The notes beneath the pieces were generated by a model that was given only the letters and a program-made list of their open reading frames with translations, was not told where the DNA came from and ran no database searches. This document shows positions 32,105 to 45,268 of a DNA stretch of 64,000 bases, one piece after another. Numbering within the stretch: the stretch's first letter is position 1; each line of letters begins with the position of its first letter. Position numbers and translations under genes: made by a program. Origin of the DNA: Xylaria sp. FL1777 (lineage: Eukaryota; Ascomycota; Sordariomycetes; Xylariales; Xylariaceae); assembly GCA_022578965.1 (NCBI GenBank), contig MU400588.1, positions 124,001-188,000 on the forward strand. The letters are read 5' to 3'.

Positions 32105-34398
32105 GAGCTGAAGTCGGCTCCGGTTCTCCTAGCTGCGAGGAGATCAATGGAGAGCAGAGTATTTTGGAAATCTTGAATGATACTACGCGTTAATGCGCCT
32201 TATCGGCTCATTCTTGTGCCTTATCATGAATATGCGACTGGCAGGACGAAAGGATGATGAATGAATAATGCACAGGCAATACATCATACCGTCACCCTAT
32301 CTTATCCACCAAGAATAGCCAATACTATGAAAGTCCAATATTTTGAGTTTGGAAGTCTATCACAAGGGAGAACGGGTAAAGAAGAACGGTGTGTCGTCTC
32401 CGTCTCGTCCGGCGAGTCTTTACTGTATATTATTTACTAACTCTACTCTTCATTAGGCACGATGAAAGCATGTGAAATCCCGTCCGCTCCCACAGACATA
32501 ATGACTAAGCGACATACCGCCAGATCAGTCTACAGGCGAATCCCTGGTAATACGCTATATACCTTTAATTACTTACTGCGTAGGTCACTCACACCGATAC
32601 TTCGGACTTTGTAATACAAGTAGCGGGATCTGAACAAATCGTACACAACCGGAAAACATCGGAAGTCAATAACATGCTATTAGAATTACTTATCTTGCTA
32701 CACCTCCACCAACCTAGTCTAGCTTAGGGAGTTGCGCCTAGCTGATTCATGTCTGGCCATTTAACACGTCATATCAAAACATATGAAATGACCCATATCG
32801 AAACAGTCCAGGAGTAGGACCGGCCTTGGAATAATAAAAAACCCCTGCCCACGGAAGTGAGTCAAAAACGAGTGCATATTCTACTGAGTACGTCCTACAT
32901 ATAGTGTACACATAGTGTATGGGATGGCGATCGTATAAATACCTAGGTAAGTTCCCAAAGCTCTCTAGCTTTCACAGCTAGCTTAGCTTGCCCGTAGCTA
33001 AGCCCCCTTTCAAAATAGATTACCGTAATCTATCTAATTTATGCGCACTGACGCAATATAGCAATAGGACTAGCTAGCGAAGGCATCTAGACGCGACTAC
33101 TTACTTACACGTACAGCTGTTCAAAAAGTTTTGATGCAAGCAAGCAACCTCAATACCGGGCATTCATGAAACGCTTTATCTCATTGCTACGCTACGGTAC
33201 TACTTACGCGATACTCGATACACGATATACGGCGGGAGGGCCCGTCGCATCTGACCCTGATCGTGCGATTCCCACGGTCACGCAGACCTAGACTACACCA
33301 TTAAAAGCAAGAACAAAATGCGACGCTACGTACGCAGTACGCCGCCGCCGCCGCAATGTACTTGAGTACTGCGTATGGATACCGCAGGCATCAAGCATCA
33401 GGCATCAGGCATCGCGCGCGGCGGAAGCAAGTCCCGGAGCGTCAGAGAGCCTGCATGGGCCCGTGGCGGCTGTCCGGAATGCAAGGCTTCTAGAACCCAC
33501 CTGCAGGCTGGCACTGGCCCTGGAATGCTTGATTCGATGTTCGCTGGATCGCGTTTTGGGCGATTTTGGGACAGCCGTCGGCTCTTTTCGGGATGCGGCT
33601 CGCTCTGATGCCGGCCTGCCTAGATTAGGTGCGTCGTCTTCATTGGCCGTGTCTTCGAGGTGGGTTCTTGGATGGATCGTTGTTTTGGCTCACGTTTTTT
33701 TTCGGGTTGTGGATATGACCAGGACCTGGGTTGTTGCGTTTTGCTCTGCTCGCCTGTTGAATTCGCAAGGGGAGCCTCTTTTTATCTTCGTTCTCCTGAG
33801 GTCCTTGAACGAAATTTTTTCTCCTTGCTTATGGGCTATCGCCTGCCAATGGTATGTTCCATGAGTCCACGATAATGCGATAGTGGAGTTTTATTTCACC
33901 ACTTTGCTGCCGAAACGATAAAATACCGGAGATAGAGTAGAGACGTGTTGCGCGAGCTTTTCCCGGGATTCAGACTTACTCAGTAGGGGATGCATGAATG
34001 AACCCTATTTTAGAGCTGGGGAGCTGGAAGATGAGGTGGGACGCTGCACTGAATTATTGGATTACACGTGTATCTGCCATCTTGGATTATTGTGAATGCA
34101 GCTCGATAGTAACTAATATATAGCTACCCATCCGGTGAGCCTAGCAATTCATATAAAACAGGGAGGGCGCCAACACTAGCTCTCCTTTGTTTCCACTCGA
34201 TACTTAAGCGAGAATCAGAACGAGAATAACATTCACTCTATCAGCTGCTACTCGTTATTTAGTAGCGTCAACTTTTTCTCACTTGTTTCAGTTGCAGTCT
34301 TGATTGTTAGGACTCTACCCCTTAATGGTTGTAGCTTCATTTCGAGAAAAAGATAGAAAAACGATTTGGAGTCATCAAATACGCATACGTTGACCACG

Positions 34399-35395
34399 AT
34401 GGAGTCGCCTTTCATGCGTATACCCGCAGAGCTGCGTCTGATGATCTACTCTCTGCTCTTCGATGCAGGGGAGACGGTCGACAAGGACAGAGCATGCACA
34501 GAACCCGACACAAACAGCAGAACCAATAAATCGAAGCCAAAGATAATATCGATCCGGAACAAAAGGGAAGCTGCTGCTACATTACAGCGTCAAAAGTGCT
34601 GTGAACACAGCCAATCCAAACATCAATCTCCATGTCAAACACGGTCACGATACCAGGTCATGGAGCGGTCCTTCCGCCCTCGCCGCGTCGAAGCGACGTA
34701 CGGTCTAGAGAATAAAGGAGCGTACTTCTGCACGGAATTGATGCGCGTGAACCGCACCGTGTGGGCCGAGACAGCGCATTTGGTGTACGCAGGCCACGAG
34801 TTTGACTTCGGGCCCGACGTGGAGGCTCCGAGACCTTTCCTCTCAGACCTCTCGCCCGAGACCCGTGGCCTGGTGAAGCGGATCTCGATTTACAAGAAGG
34901 GGCCTTGGCTCTTCGACAGTTGGAGTGACCGGTGCGAGTGGCAGACCAGTAAGCGAACTCTCTATTCCCCCGCGCCCTTCACCTTTCGTGTGTGAAGTTC
35001 GTGCTGGGTTCAACGGCATGATGACTAACTCGTTGTCCTCAATAGTGTGCGAGTACCTTTGTGAAAATTCCTCGGTGGAGCACCTGCGCCTCGTCGTCCA
35101 GGCCGGTCATATGCGGGGGGAGCAGGAGTGGGACTTGAAGGGGGAGGCGAACCGCCATCATCCTCGCGAGCTCTCGAGAACCGATGTGGCGCTGCTGGTC
35201 GATATTCGCCACGATACGCTTGACTGGGTCGGGGACCTCATGCGATTGAACAAGCTTCGTGGGCTAGAAGTCGTGGCGGATTTTTGCGACGTGCCCCGGC
35301 CACAGACTTCGAATATGTTTGTTTTTATGGCGTTTTCTGCGTCTATTGAAAAGGGCTTCAAGGAATTCCTGAGGGGTCGGCTTGGGTTGGATTGA
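34399..35395 (+). CDS. F-box-like (2EXR-type) fungal protein
   Basis: Two exons (34399-34948 and 35046-35395) with a 97-base intron give 299 residues. The N-terminus MESPFMRIPAELRLMIYSLL is the signature of the large fungal family that opens with an F-box-like IPAELRxMIY helix. The middle contains a basic, Lys/Arg/Gln-rich linker and then CTELMRVNRTVWAETAHLVY, the second conserved block of the family. The C-terminal exon has the leucine-rich CENSSVEHLRLVVQ pattern. Such proteins are often thought to be adaptors for ubiquitin ligases, but direct function is rarely known. The ATG at 34399 was chosen because it directly precedes the conserved block; no in-frame ATG lies just upstream. Confidence 0.8.
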
Positions 35396-36319
35396 GATAG
35401 ACGATGAGAGTGGAAAGTGCTAAATTCTGCTTATTAAGGAATATATTGTATTCCGTGCTGCTTTGGAGTTTAGGCTACCTTGGTCATTTTTAGGAAAACT
35501 TGGTCAGCGATGGAGAACTAGGAGTCTTGGTTTAGAAGATGGTTACTACACAAGTCAGATTCTAAATTCTCACATATAGTAACATCATCAAATTACAGAA
35601 AACGCTGTAGTAAATGGAGAGTTTTATAATGTCACAGGTGAAGTAGGTATGATTTTGGATAATAGTAATATGTTAACATTATAAGTCTAGTCATTTAACC
35701 TTTGGATTAGCTTATTGCGTAAGTTTAGTATGTTTTCTTTCGGGTTGTATGTAGTTCCGCGTGCTGTTTGTGTACATTTGTCGCTATTGTTATATCTAGA
35801 AAAGGGACGGGAAGGTGATGAGAAGGCGAGGATGCGTAATTTATCTAAAAAAAGCCACATTTTCCCTGGAGAATAAAAGCTTCTCACGCGTGTTCTATAT
35901 GTACAGAGGATCTAAGAGTACATAGAGACATAGGAGTAGAGTCTACCATCTTCTTTGATTTTAATACCCCTACCTGCGCTAGATTTATGATGTGGTTGAC
36001 GACGAGATGTATAATATATAATACAGAGATATATGACTATGTTATCAATCTTTTATATAAGTTTCTTTAGTATGAGACTCTTTACAGATATTATATAGCC
36101 GATCGGGCGGTGATTTCACCCTCAGGGGTCCCATTCAACGAACCAGGAGCATCCAACCAGGGATCGGAACTGTACTAGATCCTCCCAATGCTTTTCGTAC
36201 GAATATGTGAAATATACGAATACGAACTTTCACCACGCTAGGGACGTGATGAATGAGATAATGTGTAACTCAAAATGACGACACCTGGTCTGTTACTTTC
36301 AAAGAGCACAGATAATATT
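35396..36319. other. intergenic, convergent gene ends
   Basis: AT-rich 3' flanks of the F-box-like and Zn2Cys6 genes. Nothing else was recognised. Confidence 0.6.
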
Positions 36320-38637
36320 TTACATTTGCCACGAACTAGTAGAGTCATCCGAAATTGTGTCCAGGGGAAAGAAGTTGAACAGGTCGGTGGTGAAAAAGTT
36401 GGGGTTGTGATACTGAAAAAGGGGGTCCGGGACGGTGCCGCCTGCAGTAGCTCCTACGTTGTACCTATTAAGCTCTGAGGGCATGCCGTTCAAATATATC
36501 ATATTCTGTGATTCGTCTACTAAGAAGTCGTGTGTTGCTGCGGGGATGGTGGCAATGTCTTGTTGCTGAGATGCCTCTTCTGCAAGACTCGTCTGTCCAT
36601 TGCTCTCGTGTTGTTCTGGGATTCGTCGGTCGATTTTGTTCGTTAAGATGTACTGTTCGATGATCCTAGAGGCTTCGTTCATTGAAGATTGGCAGTGTAC
36701 TATCGGTTCGTCCTTGACCATATGGTCCACACACTTCAGCGCCATCTTGACGTATTCTTTATTGTAAGACAGCTTGGAGGGGTTCCTCAACATGTCGTAG
36801 AAAAGTACCATGGAACTTGATTCCAGGAAGAAAGCGTTAAACCGAATAGCCCTGCATAAACTGAAATCTTGGTAAGTCTCGTTCATATATACTATACAAT
36901 CCTGTGCAGCTTCTATAGCTATTCGAGCGGCCTTTCGGAGCCACATGGGATTTCTTGGTGCTGATGATTTTTTTAAATGTAAAGCAAATTCGGCAACCAG
37001 GAAAGGTCGAAAAGTTAAGAGGAGAATGTGATAGTAAGCTTAAATTGTTAGCCCACCGCTCAATTGGGTTGGGGACATCTCATAACTCTTACCGTTGTTC
37101 AAAAGTAATGTAGAAGTTTGTGACAATAGCGATGAACGAGTAGTGGCAGCCGATGCTATGCCCAGCTCCTGTGCGCAGGCTTGAAGTCTGCTATGTATTT
37201 TTTCTGCAGCCTGGTATAACTGCCATAGAGACGTACAACCTAGATTGTATATAGTGGCTGTGCTATCCTCTGCGATTTGAGCCAGTTTACAAAGTCCAAC
37301 AAGGGCCGGTTGGTTATCCGGATACGGTGCTCGGATACTAGCCTTCTTATACGTGCTCTCACGGCCCAGAAAAAGCGCATGCATGCTTGCCATGAAGTTG
37401 ATGTTAGTTCGCCTACCTCATGAACATGTTGACCGAAGAAACTTACGTCTCGTGATAATACACACTCCAGATTATGATGCGACGCTTTTGTATCATATCA
37501 GGGCGAGTGTTGCCTTCAGGCCCATAGCTGTGCAGTCCCATTGCGAATAACTTCCTCGACGCAACTCCAGTATGAAGATATGACGAGTGTGGACGACCCA
37601 TGTTATTCTGATATGTTGCCAGTAACAACGAAAAATGAGTCATGGTCAAACTGACCTCATCATCACAAGTGGCTGCTTCCTGCTTAGCCCTGTGAAATAG
37701 CGATTCAGCAAGATCAGTATTAGATGTGGTCAAACCTCCATTAGCCAAAGTGGCAAACAGGACCGCTCTCACTTGAGGGGATCGTTTACTTGCTTCACTG
37801 TTACTATATACATCATGAAGAAGATCAGTCATCTCGGATGGTGAGAAGAATGGGTGTTGGAAATGATTTGTAGCGTTAAAATGTTCCAAGAGCTGCTCGG
37901 CTTCGCTCAGAGGCAGCCATTCACGAAGCGTGAGCTGAGTGATGGATTGAGAAATGAATCTCAAATCCACTCTAGCTGGGGTCCCGAAAAAGATTTCTCG
38001 TTGTTTGAAAAGACTGATCCCTGGACCTCCCTCTTGAACTGCGTCAGAGTTGCCAGGGTGAGCGTTGTCATCGTGATCTTGGTCGGCAAGTCGCCATAGA
38101 ATTCGATATACCTGCTGCGAGAAGGCAAAGGCCGAGGAAGGGCCATAGAATAGCCGCGAGGTGAAAATACAGTCCGGTGCGTACTGTTGAAAATTATGCG
38201 TCAGTAATTGATTATTGCATGATTTGACTTACTTTAGAGGGTAGTTTGAAGTAACATAGAGCGATGAGACAATAAAAAGGGGTATGATAGCTCTGACTAG
38301 GGATGAGAACCTCATGTGTCGCCGCTACACTTTGGTGGTATTCATTGTGAGCAGCACCGCCAGAAACCGGCTCTGGCTGAATTATGTTGAGCTCAGCCAC
38401 TCCACTGAAATTCTTGGCTTGTTGACTAGAATGACTAGATGGAGACGCATCTTCGGAACCTGTATGAGATTGAGGGCGCCGCGTCGGCTTTCTTATGCGC
38501 GACCTCAGACGATATTCGCAATCGGCTTGCCGGTCTTTGGCCACGCACCGTTGGCATGGCGTTCCGCCGTCGCATCGGAGTTTGGCCTTTCTGCATACCT
38601 CACAGGCTTTAGTAATATTTGCGGCACTACGAGTCAT
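36320..38637 (-). CDS. Zn(II)2Cys6 fungal transcription factor
   Basis: Four exons (38637-38233, 38183-37447, 37385-37093, 37038-36320) join to 717 residues. The N-terminal zinc cluster is complete: Cys12, 15, 22, 28, 31 and 40 in the spacing C-x2-C-x6-C-x5-C-x2-C-x8-C (ACEVCRKAKLRCDGG). A basic linker (RSRIRKPTRRPQ) follows. The middle has the fungal transcription factor regulatory domain (Fungal_trans), with RKLFAMGLHSYGPEG, RRIIIWSVYYHE and YYHILLLTFRPFLV in the order typical of the family. The gene is divergent from the ABC transporter next door with 504 bases between start codons, so it may regulate that pump; this is inferred from position and from repeated CGG half-sites in the shared promoter. 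An upstream TTG-initiated extension was not accepted. Confidence 0.93.
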
Positions 38638-39141
38638 CCTCGACCGGGCTCCGCTGGCAATCCTCAAGCATGGGACCTGAACAGCGGGAAACTGTAGAGT
38701 GGTGGAATAACGAGGCAAGCCGAGCGGAATTACAGCGAAATTGTAAATGCTTTATCTGAGGCCGCATTACGTGCCATGACGTAGAAGTCCGAAATGTCTT
38801 AATTCCGTAATTCCGAACCCTCAGCCCCGGATATGCTAGCTCGACTCGAAGACATTAACGTTTGTGATTTTGTAAAGCCTAGACAGGGATACAAGTCGAT
38901 AGCCATATAGACTTGGTAGATGGGGCGATAAGCTCATCTCTATTTGGTTAATTCAATGTAGAAGCGTGATTGGCTATCATGAATCAAGAGATTAGCGACA
39001 TCTATATTTCCGAGAACCCGGACAAGGACTCGAAGTCTTACAGCAAGCAAGATATAAAAACAAAATGTCTTGTACGTTTCAAAAATGGAAAGAATTCTTA
39101 GCTTCAGCATCGTTCAAGCTCACGAAGCCTGACTATTACCA
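38638..39141. promoter_or_regulatory. shared divergent promoter of Zn2Cys6 gene and ABC transporter gene
   Basis: 504 bases separate the two start codons. The segment must contain promoters for both genes, and it carries three copies of an 8-base word with a CGG core (see next entry). The right end shows a TATAAAA-like box (39052-39059), about 85 bases before the ABC start. Confidence 0.6.
38725..38815. promoter_or_regulatory. candidate Zn-cluster sites: CGGAATTA x3
   Basis: CGGAATTA is on the plus strand at 38725-38732, and its complement TAATTCCG occurs twice head to tail at 38800-38807 and 38808-38815. Zn(II)2Cys6 factors recognise CGG triplets in inverted, direct or everted repeats, so this is a candidate autoregulatory or pump-regulating site. 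Binding is inferred only. Confidence 0.4.
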
Positions 39142-42100
39142 ATGTCGTCAACCGACGTGTCCGACAGCGAGAAAGTGGCTCCCCCACGTGGGACTCGAGC
39201 GGAGGAAAGCTACATGTCAGGCCTGACCGTAAGCTTCGAGAATATTGTGGTTGAAGTTGAAGGGTTCGGGGAAAGTTATGTCTCAACAGTATCATCAGTT
39301 GTTTCAAGTCTACTGCCTTCCTTGAAGAAAGAAGACAAAGCTACGAGGGTTAGTAATTCTTTATGAATGCCGCCTCGCCAAATTAAAGTCTCCCGATGCT
39401 AAAACATCTTATAGTGCATTCTCCAGGGTGTAACAGGTCAAGTCCGACCAGGAGAAATGGTAAAAGAATTCGGCCGCCCTGTTGATTTCGCATAATGACT
39501 CACATCAGAATTATGTAGCTTCTCGTGCTGGGCCGACCAGGTTCTGGATGTACTTCTCTTCTCAAGATACTGGCGAACATGAGACGAGAATTCTCCAGTG
39601 TCTCTGGAAAGGTTCAGTATGGAAACATCGGCCACGAAGAAGCTCAGAGGTTCAGACATCAGATAGTCATGAATACAGAAGGTATGTATCCATTCCAGTT
39701 ATCTGGGCTTCTTGGATTCACTAAATGATGATAGATGATCAGCATTTTCCTAGTTTGATGGTGTCAGAAGTTATGGAATTTGCGGTTGGTACCAAGATGG
39801 CAAAGCCAAGCTTAAAACCAACAACTTCAAAGGAAAAGATCATTGAAGACAAGACAGAGGCCATTCTAGATTCTTTGGGAATATCTCATACAATGGATAC
39901 TGTTGTTGGCGATGAGTTCATTCGGGGTGTTTCCGGAGGGGAGCGAAAGCGTGTGTCCCTCGCTGAAGTCATGGCAACTGAGGTGAGTGTAGTAAATTCC
40001 CCTTTTAAGCACATTATTTTGACATATTCAAAGGCTTCAGTTCAATGTTGGGACAACTCGACAAGAGGTTTAGATGCTAGCAACGCATTTGACTTCGCCA
40101 AGGTTCTCAGACGGGTTACTGACGATCAACGCAAGACAATGATAGCGACTCTCTACCAGGCTGGCAATGGTATTTATAATCAGTTTGATAAGGTTTTAGT
40201 ACTCGCAGAAGGAAGGCAGATTTATTACGGACCTACCTCGGAAGCTAAAGCATATTTTGAGAACCTTGGTTTTCGGTGCACACCTAGTGGGAATGTGGCA
40301 GACTTCTTGACCAGCGTCACGGTTCCAACAGAGAGGGAGGTGCTTCCTGGATTTGAGTCTACGGCTCCAAAGACGGCAGAGGACTTCGAACGAGCTTACA
40401 GAAACAGTAGTGCGTACAGAACTACACAGACTGGTATGATGACAGATACACAACTACTGAGGGACGAGGTTGATAGGCTTGATAAGAGGCGGGAGCTCGA
40501 GAAGAATCGGACGTTCCATTTTCTCTCCCGGGAGCACAGTGTTTATCAGGTTTCATTCACGAAGCAAGTTTGGGCCTGCACAACAAGGTAAGCCTCAATA
40601 TCCCAACATAGCTATCCTTAGATAGAATCTTATTAACTACGAAACTAGGCAGCTGCAGGTTATCTGGGGAGATCGCTGGACCAACTCCCTCAAATTTGCT
40701 TCAAATGTTATCGTCGCTTTAATTTCTGGAAGCCTCTTCTACAACCTCGCTGCTACTAGTGCAGCTACTTTTGATCGAGCTGGCGCTCTCTTCTGGCCAG
40801 TCTTATATCTCGGGTTGAACTGTCTTTCTGAAACGACAGCGTCATTCATGGGCCGCCCCATATTCTCTCGACATAAACTATTTGGCTTTGCAAGGCCAGC
40901 TGCACAGGCAATAGCTTGCACGCTCGCTGATATCCCTTTCACTGTCTTGGGTGTCAGTATCTTCGAGATTATATACTATTTCCTGGTAGGCTTCTCTCGA
41001 GATGGTGGCAAGTTTTTCACACAGTGGTTCATCTACATTGTCTTCACCCTCTGCTTGTTGTCATTTTACCGAATGATTGGTGCCTGGAACTCTCATTTTG
41101 GAGTAGCCTCTCAAATATCGGGCTGGTCTACAATGGTGATCATGGTTTATGCAGGTAAGCGTCTATTCTACGTGCTTAGAAACCATGATGACACTGAAAT
41201 TGCTGACTTATTTCCAAGGATACCTCATTCCCGTTCCTAGCATGCACGTGTGGTTCCGCTGGATAGCGTATATTAATCCCGTGCAGTATACCTTCAGCGC
41301 GTTAGCAGGCAGCGAGACAGGGAGTTTGACTCTTAAGTGTGTCGAACCCCAGTTCATCCCGTACGGGAATAGTTATGAGGATATTTACCGTGGCTGTAGT
41401 GCAGCTGGCTCTACCGCTGGTCAGTCTACATACAGCGGCGCAGAATTTCTCAAGGCTCAGTATGGAGACTTCACGCAACATGTCTGGCGAAACGTTGGTA
41501 TTGTTATCGCTTTCTGGATTTTCTTTGCTATCCTGGCTTCCCTCGGTTTCGAACTTAATCTGCAACGTTCTGGCGGCTCCAAGATACTATACGAGAAGAG
41601 AGCGTATATGAAGTCATTATCCGAGAGAGAGGACAAGGAGAAAGGGATAACCAGTGAAACTGGCAGCATTATTATGAACAGGGCTCAAGAGGGGGGTCAA
41701 ACAACGAATGGAACAGTCTTTACATTCAGAGACATCAATTATTTTGTTCATACCGGCGGTTCTGAAAAACAACTATTACGGAATGTTTCGGGCTTTGTTA
41801 CGCCTGGCAAGTTGGTAGCACTCATGGGGAGCTCAGGTGCTGGAAAAACCACATTAATGGATGCCCTTGCTCAGAGAAAAGACCAGGGTACGCTCAAGGG
41901 TTCAATCCTCATTAACGGAAGACCTCAGGGAATCAGTTTTCAGCGCGAGACAGGATATTGCGAACAGAACGATGTCCACGAAGCTACAGCCACCGTTAGA
42001 GAAGCCCTTCTATTCTCCGCAAGACTACGTCAACCTTACAATATACCAGACACAGAAAAAGTTGAGTATGTCGAATACATAATGGGCCTACTGGAGCTTT

Positions 42101-43807
42101 TACCGCTTCAACATGCTGTTATAGGCTGTAAGTTAAGCGTACAGACAACTTATTAATAATCTAACAGTAATTTAGCACCCAACTCCGGACTTTCCATTGA
42201 GCAACGCAAGAGACTAACGATTGCGACGGAACTCGTTGCTAAACCTTCGTTGCTCTTCCTAGACGAGCCAACTTCCGGCCTTGATGGTCAATCGGCTTAT
42301 GAGATCTGCCGATTTATGAAAAAGCTTGCAGCTGCCGGGCAGACCATTATTTGTACCATTCACCAACCATCTGCTGTGCTCTTCGAAACGTTTGATGTGC
42401 TTCTGCTACTCGCTAAAGGAGGTCGCACAACCTATTTCGGCGAAACAGGAAAAGAATCTTCCATTGTACTAGACTACTTTGCCCGTCATGGAGTACCCTG
42501 TCCACCTAGTTCAAACCCAGCTGAACATATTGTCGATGTGGTTCAGGGGCGCTTTGGTACCGAGACCGACTGGCCGGCGGAGTGGGAAGCCTCTCGGGAA
42601 CGACAACAGACTCTCGAACAACTAACGGTACTTGAGCAAGATCAGTCTCATGGCCATGAGAAAACGGGCATGGAAGATGAGAAAAGCTTCGCAGCTCCTA
42701 TTCTCTACCAAATCTCGTTAGTAACCCGTCGTCAGCTTCTTTCTCTATGGAGAAACCCGGATTACGTATGGAATAAGATAGGCCTCCACGTATCAAACGC
42801 GCTCTTCGCTGGGTTTACCTTTTTCAAAATTGGAAAAGGGTCGTTTGATGTGCAGCTTCGCCTCATGTCCGTATTCAATTTCCTCTTCGTCGCACCGGGG
42901 TGTATAAATCAATTGCAGCCGCTCTTTATCCGAAACCGAGACATCTTCGAGACCAGAGAGAAAAAATCGAAAATATATAGCTGGGTTGCGTTCATTTCTG
43001 CACAGCTCCTCTCTGAAATTTTCATTCTGATTGTCTGTGGCACCATTTATTTTGTCAGTTGGTACTTCACCTCCGGATTTCCTGTGCAAGGAAACATTTC
43101 CGGCCAGGTATATTTGCAGATGTTGTGTAAGTCTCACAACTTCGATTACGGTGTGATTTCGCTCTAACACAGCCTTAGTGTATGAATTCTTGTATACCTC
43201 TATCGGCCAGGTGAGATTCAACTACATGCACAATCCTTATTTGGCTAACTGGTTTATCTAGGCCATCGCGGCTTATAGCCCTAATGCATATTTCGCGGCG
43301 TTAGCGAACCCTCTCATCGTGGGGACATTAATTCAATTCTGCGGTGTTTTTGTCCCGTACTCTCACATTACTCCCTTCTGGCGGTACTGGCTTTACTACC
43401 TGAATCCGTTCACCTATCTTGTTGGAGGTCTCTTAGTTCCCGTTGCTTGGGATACTGAAGTGGTCTGTAAAACGAGTGAGCTTACTTCGATCCCGTTGCC
43501 TTCCAACACCACTTGCGGCGAATACATGGCGGACTTCCTATCACAACACCCAGGATATGTAACAGACGAGGGCAACACAACTGTGTGCTCCTATTGTCCA
43601 TATAGTATGGGTGCGGATTATTTGCGGACTCTAAATTTCAACGAGCGGTACTATGGATGGAGAGATGTAAGTCCTATATCGATTATACTAGCTTACCATT
43701 GCTAATTTAATTAGGTCGGCATCACAGCATTATTCTGCATCTCGTCTTATGCTCTGGTATTTCTCATGATGCGCCTAAGGACCAAAGCAACAAAGACAAC
43801 CAGCTAG
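39142..43807 (+). CDS. PDR-type (ABCG) full-size ABC transporter
   Basis: Eleven exons (39142-39348, 39415-39459, 39519-39681, 39735-39982, 40034-40587, 40649-41154, 41219-42127, 42176-43126, 43179-43210, 43262-43666, 43715-43807) give an intact 1370-residue protein, (NBD-TMD)x2. NBD1 has the fungal PDR-type Walker [10 protein letters not shown] (89-97), signature [10 protein letters not shown] (from 204) and the asymmetric Walker [11 protein letters not shown] (226-235). NBD2 has a canonical Walker [10 protein letters not shown] (778-786), signature [10 protein letters not shown] and [12 protein letters not shown] (from 903). Two six-helix membrane domains and an extracellular Cys-rich loop ([23 protein letters not shown]) before the last helix are typical. 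It is a plasma-membrane drug or metabolite exporter; the N-terminal region is short (about 70 residues before NBD1). The substrate is unknown. Confidence 0.95.
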
Positions 43808-43895
43808 CCGGTTAAAGCTACCACCATAGTTGGCCAGATACTTCAACCAAGTTGAGATGCTCTTCTCTACTTATAGTATTGGTCACGGAAGGAAC

Positions 43896-43924
43896 GCCGT
43901 TAATCCCGTGAAAGGATTAACGGC
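43896..43924. repeat. perfect 11-bp stem-loop downstream of the ABC gene
   Basis: GCCGTTAATCC, a 7-base loop CGTGAAA, then GGATTAACGGC. It lies 89 bases past the stop codon, probably in the 3' UTR. Function unknown. Confidence 0.85.
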
Positions 43925-44063
43925 ATATACGCAGCGACTCTAGGATAGTATTATATTGGTCTCTATCCACTTCCTTTATTGGCAATTATCGCGATAATTT
44001 AGGGTAATAGAAGGTGGTACACGATTACTATGGCGGCTATAGACGTAGACATACACATGGAAG

Positions 44064-44086
44064 TAGACTTAGACTTAGACTTAGAC
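44064..44086 (+). repeat. (TAGACT) tandem repeat
   Basis: Nearly four consecutive copies of a 6-base unit in gene-free DNA. Confidence 0.8.
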
Positions 44087-45268
44087 ATGTATTCATTGTA
44101 ATTAGTCAGCATAGACGTCGTTTTCTTCTGTTAAGATAGATAAGAATTAGCTCCATTAGTTATTCTGAGCAGACCATACTGCATGAAGAGGCTTAATATA
44201 AGTGCTAGGAAATTTTTAAATGATCTTAGATAACTAACATATGCTAAGGAGATATGAGAGGAATGAGAAAAAAGAAGGTTTTCGACACGCAACCACAGTG
44301 CACACTAAACCCATAGCTATATATGGCGATCTAGGTGGGTGGCGTGAGGAATGATATTTCATATCTTAGAATTTCTAACTCTGCAGCAACTCGAGGACTA
44401 AGGGGTTAGACAACTATGTTTGGTAAGTCGAAACCCAAGTGATTATTTTGTATTATTACAGGCAGTGTTCAATCAGCTAATCCGTTCGTCCTAACTCGTG
44501 ACATACCTGAACGTCTCAGACCCAGCAACAGCTAGTATGAAGCACTTTCGGAATGCCCTTAAAGTCTTAGCAGAAAGACGATCTTCACACTTAGATACAC
44601 TCACGTAATACAGCTAACTAAGGTATTATAGAATGTAAGGCGCAATATAAGCTATATAGAAGAGATCTATCTGAACCGAATGGAAGCATTAAGCTAACTA
44701 GAATAGTCGCGCGTATGGTGGCCGTGGTTAGTGGTGGAAGTAAACGGTAAGAAGCCCCTTTCTTGCAGTCACGTGACGCTAAAACTCACACCAACAGATA
44801 GGGGGTATGTGCGAATAGTCCGTGGGATGTGAGACACCAGACGTCAAGTTCGACGGTTCCTAAATGGCTACAAATAATAATAATAACTGTATCCTCCTCC
44901 GTGCACATATTCTCGGACCCATGAGACGGGTTAGGGCTGTTACAGCTGAGACCCGTACCCTCGGTTCCTCCTATGTACTACCATCTTTTCCATGGTATCC
45001 GAAAGACACAGCAACTCACTGTCTAATGGTATGGTGAGGAGCCTTGCTGCTGGATCCTTGGTATCTTTACTAGCTGCAGTAGTGTCATTTTGTATATAAC
45101 CCATAAAGAATGGTTATCGGTGCTGTGTCGCAACGGTGTTCCGGTTTAGCTAACCTAGTCGTGAATATCATGTTCAAGATATTTCACTTCTGTATACCTA
45201 ATGTCTATGGCAATTGTTATCACGATAACTGTGAGTGACATGATCAGAGCGAGTTTCAAGCTGCCGTG

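Larger units (their letters stand above)
30333..34398. other. 4-kb stretch without an intact gene
   Basis: It contains TACCTA-type words (30517-30790), a short hairpin (30550-30574), a GC-richer block with coding-like but broken frames (31340-32104), several TACTGCGTA motifs (30516, 32574, 33331, 33367) and a GC-rich segment around 33340-33620 that has no recognisable product. The final 200 bases are the probable 5' leader of the F-box-like gene. Confidence 0.5.
43808..45268. other. intergenic, convergent gene ends
   Basis: 3' flanks of the ABC and ZIF-like MFS genes. It contains a perfect hairpin (43896-43924) and a 6-base tandem repeat of GACTTA (44064-44086). No gene was recognised. Confidence 0.6.

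Noticed and set aside
33463..33864. 133-codon plus-strand open frame
   Set aside because: Composition is unlike the neighbouring genes and no domain, signal or family feature was seen; GC-rich DNA opens such frames by chance.
39142..43807. Idea that the ABC transporter is broken, because the reading frame is split into many short pieces
   Set aside because: Ten GT-AG introns join all pieces in phase with every ABC motif intact.
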